Shown: in pieces, positions 6,591 through 18,500 of the stretch
Numbering within the stretch: the stretch's first letter is position 1
How the letters are laid out: the number at the start of each line of letters is the position of its first letter
NCBI GenBank assembly: GCA_017303635.1
Contig: JAFLCG010000020.1
Coordinates: forward strand, 1-64,000
Length of the DNA stretch: 64,000 nucleotides
Reading direction: 5' to 3'
DNA from: Anaerolineae bacterium
Lineage (GTDB): Bacteria; Chloroflexota; Anaerolineae; Aggregatilineales; Phototrophicaceae
Program-made: the position numbers and the translations under genes
The notes under the pieces: generated by a model
Databases searched by the model: none
Told to the model about the DNA's origin: nothing
Seen by the model: the letters and a program-made list of their open reading frames with translations, nothing else

Positions 6591-9500
6591 TTATTGCAAG
6601 GGGAAGCCGTTCAGGGCGTAGTCCGGTGGCGGTTCCCCTTCCAGTTCAGCACATCCGGAGATGGCGCTCCAGATTTCCTCCCGATCCAGCGTGCGGTCTT
6701 GCGGTGTGACGACCAGACCGAGGTTCAGAACCTGCGTGTGACCGGGTTCGGCAGCAGTGGTATCCGGCAGAGTTCCTTCCAGGCTGGCATTCTCCTCCGA
6801 AGGTGCGCCCTGCGGATATAGGTCGCGGTTCGGGTCAATCGTCAGTTGGGTGGTGTCATCCACCACCACCAGTGCCGGGGCCGTCAGCGGCAGGGCGTTC
6901 GCCTGGAAGATGTCCGGGTTGCCGGGTTCATCCGAGGTGAAGATCACCTGCGTGCCACCGCACAACCAGGTCGGGGCGTAGTCATCCGCATCATTGGCGG
7001 TCAGCTTACGGGTTTGACCCGTTGCAACCCCATAGATGTAGATGTCCAGGTCGCCATCAGCGTCGGATTGGTAGGCAATCAGGCTGTCATCCGGCGACCA
7101 GACAGCGTTGGCAGCGCGGCTGCTCTGGTCACTGATTGGAGTGCGTCCGCTGCCATCGGCATTCATCAGGCTGATGATGGTGCCATCCGGGTTGACCGAC
7201 CGGAACAGGATGCGTTCCCCATTATTGGCGTAGGCACCATCCATGTCATCGCTGCTGCCGTCACTGAGCAGGCGCAGCGTAGCCGTCTCCAGGTTGAGTT
7301 CGTACAGTTGCCAACTACCACTACGGTTGCTCTGGAAGACCAGGCGCGAGCCATCCGGCGACCAGAAGGCGTTGAGGTCATCCGCCAGGTTATTGGTCAG
7401 GCGGGTTTCGATGCCCGTCCGCAAATCCAGCAGATACAACTCCCAATTACCGTCGCGGGTCGATTCGTACACCAGATGATCGGTCGGCCCCCAGACCGGG
7501 TCGGTATCGACCGCGACTGTGTTGGTGGTGACGCGGCGGGTGCGGGGGGGCTGCCCATCAATCACAGTCGTCGGCGTGACGTAGATTTCCCAGTTGCCAT
7601 CCCGGTTGCTAGCGAAAGCCATCCAGTTTCCATCCGGTGATTGGCTGGGTTCGACATCATCGGCAGGGTTTTGGGTCAAATTTTTGTCGGCATCACTCTC
7701 AAGTGTGGTGCCGCCCACGAGCCGGAAGATTTCCCAGTCGCCGGTCTGGTCGCTGTGGTAAATCTGGACATCCGGGCAGCCGATGCTACAGACGGCTCCA
7801 ACGTCAGAAGCAACTACGTTGAGGGCATCAGCTTCGACCGACACATCCTCAAGCGTGGTCAAACCCAGTAGATTGACAATCCGGGTGCCAGCCGCCAGGC
7901 TAGGCGCGACCCGCGTCTCGATCAGGATGGTGGTGGTTTCACCACGTAGCAGTTTATTGAGGGTGCAGGTGACGGTTTGACCGCTGGCGCTACAGGTTCC
8001 CTTTGCCGGTGTCGCCGAGACGTAGGTCAGTTCAGGCGGCAGCACATCGGTGATGACCACGTTGAAGGCGTCGATGGGCGGCTCGCCGGTGTTGGTGACG
8101 GTGATGGTGTAGGTGAGCAAACCACCGGCCCACACCGATTGCGGGTTGCCAACTTTGGTCAGCAGGATAGTCGGCTCGTCCACCGTCAGGGTATCGCTAC
8201 CGCTGTCGTTGTACTGACGGGCTTCGCTCTCATCCGGGTGACCGACCGGGATGGATTGATACGTCACCGTCGCCGTATTGGGGATGTCCTGCGGGATGGG
8301 TTCTAGCGCGGGATCAATCGTCAGGTCGACTGTCACCAGCACTCTGGCACCAATCGCCAGTTGGTTGAAGTCAATCCGCACCACACTACCGCAGCCAGTC
8401 GTGGAGCTATTGGTGAAGGTCGTCCCCGGCGCGCTGGAGGTGTCCACGCTGACAGCATTCAGGCACAGGCCAGGGTTCAGCGGGTCAACCAGCGCGACCT
8501 TGTAGCCGATGGATGTACCCGTGTTCACCAGTTCAAGCGTCATGGAGAGGGTATGACCACGCCCTTCGATGCGGGGGTTGAAGGCTTTGGTCAGGTTGAT
8601 GTTTGGCTCGACAATATCAACATCGGCTTCCACACGGCGGCGGTTCGGGCCGTAGTCAATGATCGCCTCGTTGGTGACGGTGGTCCCGCCCCGGTTGAGC
8701 AGTGCATTGTCGTAGACACGGGCTTCGACCTCGACCAGCACCACATCGCGGGCATCGTCAATGCCGTCAATCACATTGGTGGTATCGCCAAAGCTGAAGA
8801 CCGCCCGGTCATCAAAGGCATCCGCCGTGTAGTTCACGTTGGAGGTGGTGCCAGCATCGCCCACCGCCAGATTGGAAGTAGTTAGATTACCGCCAATGCT
8901 CACGACCCGACTGCTGACGACGATCAAGCCGTCTGGTAGGTTATCGGTGATGGTGAAGTTGGTGGTCGTTCCTTCTGGCAGATAAGCTTCGATGTGGAAG
9001 GTCACGCGCTCACCGATGGTCACATCCGGCGCGCTGGTGAGTTGGCTATCGCTAGTGTCATCCAGCGAGGTATCCACTACAGTCTTCGAGTAGCGGTAGA
9101 TGTCATCGTTGACCCGGACAGTGTGGGTATCCGTATCAGTACCGGGGCGGCCACCCGGCCCGGCAGCACTATCGTAGTTGAGGGTGGCGGTATTGACGAA
9201 CGTCACGGGCGGGGTGATCGACACGTCAATCTGCGCCTGATAGTTGATGGTGATGCTATCACCGGGGTTGAGGACAGCCAGTTCGACCCGCAGCGTGGTA
9301 TCACCGGCGTTGTTGCCGAGGATAACAGTGCCAGGGGTGGCGATAACACTACCAACGATCAGGTTGAGATTCGGCAGCATCGGATCGGTAATCACGATGT
9401 CGTAGGCCGGGCTGTTGGAACCACCCACATGACCCACCACGATAGTGTATTCGATGATGTCGCCGGGACGACCGGTGACGACCAGCGCCGATTTGTCGAT

Positions 9501-12500
9501 GTTGACTTCCGGTTCAATGACCTCGACGACTTCGGTATCGGTCACAGTGCCTGTGCCGTAGTTCAGCGTGGCGGCATTGGTCAGTTGGTCGCCATTTTGG
9601 TTGGCGGCGTTTTCATCGACCCGTGCTACCACTTCGAGGACGATCTGGTCATTGGCGTTGTCGATGCCATCCGGCCTATTCAGAACCGTACCGAGATTGA
9701 AGACCACCCGGTCAGGCAGGCCATCAGCGAAGTTCGCATCGCTGACCACACCTGGCTGACCGACGCCCAGGCCGGTGGTGGTGATATTGGCACCCAGGCT
9801 CAACACCTGCGAACTGACGACGGTCATCACATTTGGCAGGTTATCGGTCAAGGTGAGCGGGGCGGTGCCTTCCGGCATGGTGATGGTCATGTGATAGGTG
9901 ACGGTCTCACCGATATTCACATCCACGATAGCGGGGTCATGCTGTGCCGAACCCGTCTCGGTCAGAGACGTGGTGAAGATTGACTTCTCCATCGTTGGGG
10001 GGATAGTGGTGACGATTGCACTGGCGGTATCGGTATAGGTGCGTTCGTTGGGGCTACCACCGGGCAGGGTTGACCACGCCAGCGTGGCCGTGTTGGTCAG
10101 GCTTTCGGCTGGCCCAACTGTCGGGTCAATCGAGACCTCGAAAGTGAAGGTGTAGGTGCTTCCCAGCGGTAGGTTCGCCCAGCTAAAGATGATGTTGGGC
10201 GAGATATTGGTGACAGTTGGCGCAGGCCCGGTCACGGCGGCGACATTGCCCACATAGGTCATATGGGCGGGCAGCAGATCATTGATGCTCACATCCTGAG
10301 CATCTGCGGTCGAGGCGGCCAGATGCGTCACCGAGAAGGTGTAGGTCACGATGTCCCCGGCATCCAGGCCGATGCTCGGCGTGGCGCTCTTGCTGATGTC
10401 CAACAGGGGTTCAACAACCTCGACCGTCTCGGTATCACTGAGGGTGCCGCCCCCCCAGTTGAGTGTGGCGGTATTGATCTTGTCCGCGCCGGTAGTGCCG
10501 TTATTGGCAGCCACATTGGCGACCCGTACCACCACCCAGATGACCAGATCGTCATCAATGTTCACTGCATTGTCACCGGCGTTAACGACATTTCCCAGCG
10601 CCAGCGTCATCACCTGACCGGCAAGAGTTGGGGCCGGGAAGCCGTTGGTGATGGTGATGTTCGCGCCATTGGTTGGTGCCAGTTGCGTGCTGATGAAGAC
10701 CAGGCCAGTCGGCAGCGTATCGGTGATGGTGACGGGTGTCGTGCCTTCCTGCAGGCGGGCGCGCAGTTCGTAGGTGACGGTCTCACCAATAGTCAGGTCG
10801 GTCAGGGCCGCCCCATGCTGATCTACGCCGGTGTAGGCCTGGGAGCTATCCACCACCGACTTGGTGAAGCTCAGTGGTGCAACGTCGGTGGTGACGCTGG
10901 CATTGTCGCTGTCGTTGTAGACGCGCTCATTCGGGTCATTGGTATCCGGCGTGCCGTCATCCAGCGAGGAGTAACGCAGTGCAGCCACATTCGTCAGAGT
11001 CTGGTTGTTTCCAACACTATTGGCGATGATGGCCGTATAGGTGATGGTGCAGCTTACGCCCAGCGGCAGGTCATCGAAGCTATAGATGACGGTGCCAGGT
11101 AGACCCGTGATATCCGCTGACCAACCCGCCCGGTCGTCGCAGGTGGACGTGCCAGCCGTGACCGACCCATAGGTAATTCCTGCCGGGATAGTATCCGTGA
11201 TGCGGAGGTCGAAAGCATCGGCAGTCGATGCGGCGGTGTGGTTGATGACCAGCGTGTAGGTGAGTGCTTCACCGGCGTTCAGGCCCGTGGTGGGTGTCAC
11301 ACTTTTCTGAATGTCTAGCGCCGGTTCGACGATCTCGACCGTCTCGGTATCGGTGAGAATACCGCCGCCCCAGTTGAGGGTCGCAGTGTTGATCTTGTCC
11401 ACGCCGGTGGTGCCGACATTGGCAGCCACATTGCTGGCGCGGGCGACGATACGGATCACCAAATCGTCGGCAGTGTCCGCCACGTTATCCGCCGCGTTGA
11501 CCACATTGCCCAGCGTCAGCGTCATCACCTGACCGGCGAGGGTCGGGGCCGGGAAGCCGTTGGTGATGGTGATATTGGTCGGGGCGGGCTGGTTCAGCGT
11601 GGCGCTGACGAAGGTCAGCCCAGCGGGCAGTGTATCGGTGATCGTGACCGGCGTCGTACCTTCTTGCAGGCGGGCGCGCAGTTCATAGGTCACAGTCTCG
11701 CCGATGGTCAAATCGGTCAGGGCCGCGCCGTGCTGACCCGCGCCGGTGTAGGCTTCCGAGGTATCCACCACCGTCTTGGTGAAGGAGATCGGAGCCAGAT
11801 TGGTTTCAATGACTGCATCGTCGCTATCGGTATAGCTGCGCTCATTCGAGTCGTTGGTATCCGGTGTGCCGTCATCCAGCGAGGAGTAACCCATCGTGGC
11901 GGTATTGGTCAGCGTGATGCCGTTGGTGACAGTGTTAGCAAGCGTCGCTGTGTAGACGATGGTGCAGCTTACACCCAGCGGGAGGTAATCAAAGCGGTAG
12001 ACGACCGTACCGGGCAAGCCGCTGACATCTGCCGACCAACCTGCCCGATCATCGCAGGTGGAGGTAGCGGCTGTGACCGAACCATAGATGATACCGGCTG
12101 GGATGACATCACTAATCCGCAGGTCGAAGGCATCGGCAGTCGAGGTGCCAGTGTGTTCGACCAGCAGCGTGTAGGTGATGACATCACCCGCATTCAAGCC
12201 AGTGAATGGGCTGGCGGTCTTGTTGATGTTGAGGTTCGGCTCAACAATTTCGACCGTCTCGGTATCGGTGAGGGTGCCGCCGCCCCAGTTGAGGGTCGCA
12301 GTGTTGATCTTGTCTGCGCCGGTGGTGCCAACGTTGGCAGCCACATTGCTGGCGCGGGCGACGATACGGATGACCAGATCGTCGGCAGTGTTCGCCACGT
12401 TATCCGCTGCGTTGACCACATTGCCCAGCGTCAACGTCATCACCTGACCGGCGAGGGTCGGGGCCGGGAAGCCGCCGGTGATGGTGATATTGGTCGGGGT

Positions 12501-15500
12501 GGGCTGGTTCAGCGTGGCGCTGACGAAGGTCAGGCCAGCGGGCAGCGTATCAGTGATCGTGACCGGCACTGTGCCTTCCTGCAGGCGGGCGCGCAGTTCA
12601 TAGGTCACGGTCTCGCCGATGGTCAAATCGGTCAGGGCCGCGCCGTGCTGACCTGCGCCGGTGTAGGCTTCCGAGGTATCGAACACGGTCTTGGTGAAGG
12701 AGATCGGAGCCAGATTAGTCGTCACCGAGGCCGGGTCACTATCGTTGTAGACGCGCTCATTCGAGTCGTTGGTATCCGGCGTGCCGTCATCCAGCGAGCA
12801 GTAACGCAGGCTGGCGGTGTTGGTCAGCGTGATACCGTTGGTGACGGTGTTAGCAAGCGTCGCTGTGTAGACGATGGTGCAGCTCGTCCCCAGCGGGAGG
12901 TCATCAAAGCGGTAGATGACGGTGCCGGGCAAGCCGCTGACATCTGCCGACCAGCCTGCACGATCATCGCAGGTCGATGTAGCTGCCGTCACTGAACCAT
13001 AAGTGACTCCGGTCGGCAGCACATCGGTGATGCGGAGGTCGAAGGCATCGGCTCTGGAGATGGGCGCAACGGCGGTGTGGTCGATGACCAGCGTATAGGT
13101 GATCGTATCACCTGCGTTCAGCCCGGTGGTTGGATTAGCGGTCTTGTCGATGTTCAGGTTGGGTTCGACTACGTCGGCGGCGGCGCTGGCATCCAGTGTG
13201 TTATTGCCGTCATAGGTCAGGCGGGCGCGGTTGGTCAGCAGGTCTCCACTGGCATTGGCAGCAATATTGCTGACCCGTGCCACGACTTCGACCAGAATCT
13301 GGTCAGCCGCATTGGAGATGCCATCCGCTATGTTGATAATCGGCGTGGCACCGACGAAGTTGAAGGTGATGACTTGCCCGGCGACGCTACCCGCTGCGTT
13401 GACCGCCAGCGCCGAGTTGCTGATGTTGGCACCGATGCTGACCACACGGGAACTGACGTATGCCAGTGTGCCGGGGTCGCCCGCGCCAACGCTGGGCAGG
13501 GTATCCACCAGACGTAAGGTGTTGCTGGTGCCTTCCGGTACGGTGATGACCATCTGATAGGTGATGACCTCGCCGATGGTCAGGTCAGGCGCTGCCGTGA
13601 ACTGGTTGGTCGTGCCTGCGCCGGGGAAGGTGTAGGCTTCCGATGTGCTGACAATATCCTTGTTGAATTCCGGCAGGATCACCAGCACGGTTGCCGGGTC
13701 ACTGCTGGTGCCTGTGCGACCGCTGCCATCCGGCATACTGTTGGAGGTCTGGGTAGCGGTGTTGACCAGCGATTGACCGGGAAAGACGCTGGGCAGCAGC
13801 CGCGCCTGATACGTGATGGTGATGGTTCCATTGACTGCCAATGAGACGGCATTGATCTGGATGGTCGTATCCCCGGCGGTGTTGCCGATGGTGACGGTGC
13901 CAGCGGTCGTCGTGACTGTGCCGTTGAGCAGTTCCAGTTGCGGCAGAAGTGGGTCAGTCACGACCACATTGTAGGCGCGGGCAGTGCCGGTGTTCCGCAC
14001 CACGACGGTATAGGTGACAGTATCGCCTGCATCGGCCTGGGTCACATTGGCTGTTTTATCCACCGTCAGACGCGGTTCGACAATATCAATATTGACGGTG
14101 CCGTTCTGTCCGACGACCACATCGTTGAAGTTGGTATAGCGGATTTGCGCCGTGTTGGTGACATCAACATCCTGCGTGGGCGAAAGACCGCTGTTGGCAG
14201 CGACATCGGTCACACGGGCGACGACTTCCAAAACCATCCTGTCCGCCGCTGAGACCACATTATCAGCGGTATTAGTCACATCACTGAGCGCCCATTCCAC
14301 CCGGTTCTGGGCGGCGGTGTAGGTACCGGCATCACCCACCGCAGGCGGGGTGGCGGCGCTGAAGCTCAGGTTGCTGCCGATGCTCACAATCCGGCTGCTG
14401 ACGTAAGCCAGCACAGCTGCGCCGGTCGGCAGGTTATCCCGCACGACGGCGTTACGGGTCAGACCTTCGCGGAAGGTGATGGTGATCTGGTAGGTGACTT
14501 CCTCGCCAATGGTCAGGTCGGGGTCACTATCTGCGCCGTTGGTCGTATCCGCCACTGAGGTGGAGGTGACAGTCTTGGCGGCAGACGGGTTGCCGACAGT
14601 TACAGTCGCCGGGTCGGTCGCAGTGTAGTTGTTGAGTTCACCCGGATTTCCCGGATCGCCGGTGCGTTCCACACCCAGCGGGTTGTAAGCCGTGTTGGTC
14701 GGGCTGCCGGGCAGGCTCGTCCAGGCGACGTTGGCGGTATTGGTGATGACCTGAGCCGGTTGCACGTTCGCCGCCAGCCGCGCCTGGAAGCGAATGGTGC
14801 TGGTCTGGGCGGGCGATTGGGTCAGGCTCGTCCAACTGGCGGTGATGGTGCCTGCGGTTTCCAGCAGAGTCCCGGCAACCGGGGCTATCCCTGCAGTATG
14901 CGCCAGTGACCCTGGCACATAAACCAGCCCTGCCGGGATGACATCGCTGAGGGTGACGTTATAGGCGGTGGCGTTGCTGGCAGCCGCGTGACTGATGACG
15001 ATGGTGAAGGTCACCAGATCATTGGCATCCCGGTTAGTGGGCAAGTCAACAGTCTTATCGACCACCAGAGTCGGCTCGATCAGGCGGGTATCCGGCGCGC
15101 TGACCGAGTCGGTCAGCCGCCCGCCTGCCGGGTTATCCCAACCCAGGACTGCGCTGTTGTTGCGGTCTTGCCCACGTACATTGGCCGCCGTGTTCAGGAC
15201 GACTGCCGTATAGGTGATGGTGATTCGGGCGGTATCACCGCTGCCGGTACCGCTATTGGTCAGGTTGCCGAAATTCCAGGTGGCGGTGCTGCCGCCCGCC
15301 CCGATGACCGGGTTGGTGGGGTCATTGCAGAAATTAGCGGCATTGATCGTCCCCAGGCTGCTGGTCAGGCTGCCGGTGACGGCGATGCTGGTGCAATCGA
15401 CAAAGGCCAGGCCTGCATCAAGCGTATCGACAATGTTGACGTTGTTCATTGCGCCGCCGGGGATGTCCACCGTCAGCGTGTAGGTGATGAGTTGACCGAT

Positions 15501-18500
15501 GGTGGCGGTCGCCGGGGTGCGAGTTTTGCCGATGTCCGGCACTGCCGGTATGAACTGCGCCACATCGGTGCGCGGCGGGAACGGCACCGTCGGCGGGTTG
15601 AGGTGTACACCGCCGGGCAGGGTATCGCTGAAGGAGGCGAAGACCACGCTGGCCCGGTTGACCACCGGCGCTGACGATGCAGGGATGTTCGTCACCACCG
15701 AGCAGGTGTAGGTGATGACGGCGGTCGCCTGAGCAGTCGACACCCCGGCGGTGCCATCGCCCGGCAGGGGGTTGGTGAGGGTGATCGAGGGGAAGGTGCC
15801 GGTGAAAGCCAGCGCTGTCCCTGCCCCATTGCGGACGCTTACCAGCGCACAGCCTGTCACCTGCGGCAGGGTCGTCACATTGTCCGAGATGATCACGCCG
15901 TAAGCGCGGGCGCTGCCCTGGTTGTAGGCGGTGATGGTGTAGGTCAATACATCGGAGGCATCTACATCGATCAGGTTGTTATTGGGCGCACCGGCTACGC
16001 CGCAGGCTGCGCCCGCTACAGTGCTGCTGGAGCCATTGGTGGTGTTGGAAATACCCTTACAGATTTGCACATCCGGCGCGGCTACTTCCACAAAGTCATC
16101 CGCGTTGAGGGTGACGGTGGTGCCGCCGGTGTTGGTATAGGTGGCCTGGGCGCGGTTGGAGAGGAACAACCCATCGTTAAACGGTCGGTCGATGATGCCA
16201 GCCGTCAATTCGACCACGATGCGGCGCTCTTCGGTCACATCGGTTTCGACCGTCGTATTGACTGATAGCCGCACGGTATTGCCTAAGCGGGTCACAGTGA
16301 TGGTCGAACCGGCTGGCAGGTTGGTGCCGTTATTGCCACTGCTATAGATAAAGCGCAGGCCGCAGGCACGGGTATAGGCCGTGAAGGTCGGGTTGGGATC
16401 GTCATAGCTGCTGCAATAGCCGGTGGTGTTCGGCACGTCAAAGGGCGTCGTCCGTCCGGTCGGGTCAGGCAGCGTGATCGTCCGCGCTTCGATGCCAAAA
16501 TCCCCATCCTGCACGTTGAAGACCGGCAGCGGGAAGTTATCATCCAGCACCAGGTTGCGAGTATCGCCGGAGGGCACTCGCAAGTCCAGGCGGAAGGTGA
16601 CAGGCTCACCGGGAACAAACCCGGCGGCAGCATCCACCGGCGTGCTGACCAGGTTTTTAGTCAGGCTGTTGGGGATGACGGTGACGGAGGCAGCACTTTC
16701 ATCGCTAAAGACCTGCCCGCCGGTGGTGGTGAAGTTGGCGGTGATCGTATTGTTCAGGTCGTCATTGGCGCTGACATAGCCGGTCAAGGCTCCACCAGGG
16801 CGGTAGGTTTGGCGCACCGTGCCGGTATAGGTAATGCTGACCGTACCCTCGCTGGCATACGGGCCGGGCAGCGCGCCAGTCACGTTGAAGAACAGCGTGC
16901 CGGTATCCGCCCCATAGGTGATGGTCTGGTTAGCACCTGTGATCGGTACGTTCGTGCCTAAACCCGGCACCGTCACCCGCCCTGAACCCATGTTGAAGTC
17001 AATGCCATCGAGAATGATGTCGGTGATGGTCAGGTTCTGAACGCCGATGTATTCACTCAACTGGAAGGAGAGGGTGTACGTAACCACATCGCCCGGTACG
17101 ACCACCGTAGGAGCGGCGCTTTTCTGGATTTCGAGGTTACGGACATCAACGTTATCAACATCGGTCAGGGTCGGCTGCGGGCCACTGACGTGATTGTAGA
17201 CAAAGTTGGCGGTGTTGGTTGCTGTGTAGTTCTCTGGCGCGGCGGTTTCGCTCAGAATGTCATTGATGAACCCGCGATAGCGCAAGCGCATCGTACAGGT
17301 CGATGTCGTCGATGGATTGACAATAGTGGGGATGTTCACCCGCAGGGTGCCGCCACCCGGCGGTGCCAGGGCAGGTAGAGCGGTGATCGGGTTGCCATTA
17401 AAGGTGGCAGTGATTGTACCCGTCCGGTTACAGGTGCCGCTGAACTGGACGGCATTTGCCAGGGTCGTCACCGGAAAGGTGTACGGGTAGAACTCAAAGG
17501 CCAGGTCGAGGACATCGGTGAAGCTGTTCGCGGTCAGAGTTTGACCGGCAGCCAGCTCAATATCCAGGAAGTATTCATAGGGCCATTGCACCCCCGGCGG
17601 CACCGCGCAGGCCGGCCCAGGCTGCCCCGGCGCACCGACTGGCGGCGCAGGGTAGCAACTTGGGATGACTTCACTTTCCGGTAGCGAATTGCGCTTGTCG
17701 AACGTCACCAGAATCGGCGTGAATGAACCGACGTTATCCATCGAACCAATATCGTTCAGGTTGGAGATGGGGCCGTTCGCACCCGTTGGTGTATCGCCAA
17801 ACTCATAACCGGGGAAGATGGTGATCGGCAGTGGCGCGCCGAAGGCCGCAGTTGGGGTACTCTGCATACAAAGGCGGATGGGGATAGCCGGGCTGGTGCT
17901 TTCGACCGAGCCAATCGGCAGGCGGACAGTAATCCACTGTTGACCGACGGTTCCGGGAATTGGGCGGCCTTCAATTGGGTCATTGGCGGGCAGCACACCA
18001 GAACTCACCAGGAAGGGTGCAGCCAGCAGGTTCATGCCCAGATAATCGATGCTATTCAGGGTCAGGTTGGCATCCCGCACCAGCGTGATGTAAGGACCAT
18101 AGCCTTCATTCGTCCCGGAATTGGTGAAGTTGGGGGTAATGCAGAACTCTTCACCGGCAAAGTCGGTCAGTTCCGGCACACCGTTAATGAGCGGAATCGG
18201 GCCGCTTGGCGCAGGCGGTGCAGCCGGGACGATGGGGCGGCGCAGCCGAATGGTCGCTGTCGCCTGGTCGCCGGTCTCGTTGATGCTCACGGTGTTGTTG
18301 ATGGTGCCAGCACGCGGGCTGGTCAGAACCGTCGTGATGATGATGAAGTCCTGGCGCTCGCCGGGGAGCAGCGTCGGAATCGTCACTTCAACCTGTTGAC
18401 CGTTGATGGTGTAGCTGCTACCGGGGGCAACCTGGACCTCGTCAATCCGCAATTCAGGGCGGACATTATCCACAACGATGACGTTATTCCCGACTGCGCC

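Noticed and set aside
8994..9983. Long plus-strand open frame (329 codons) inside the giant gene, and several like it
   Set aside because: These are antisense shadows created by biased codons in the DUF11 repeats; they lack ribosome sites and the reverse strand has signal peptide, domains and start.
10426..13170. Regularly spaced repeats as a possible CRISPR array
   Set aside because: The unit is 915 bp, codes for protein in frame and has no short repeat-spacer structure.
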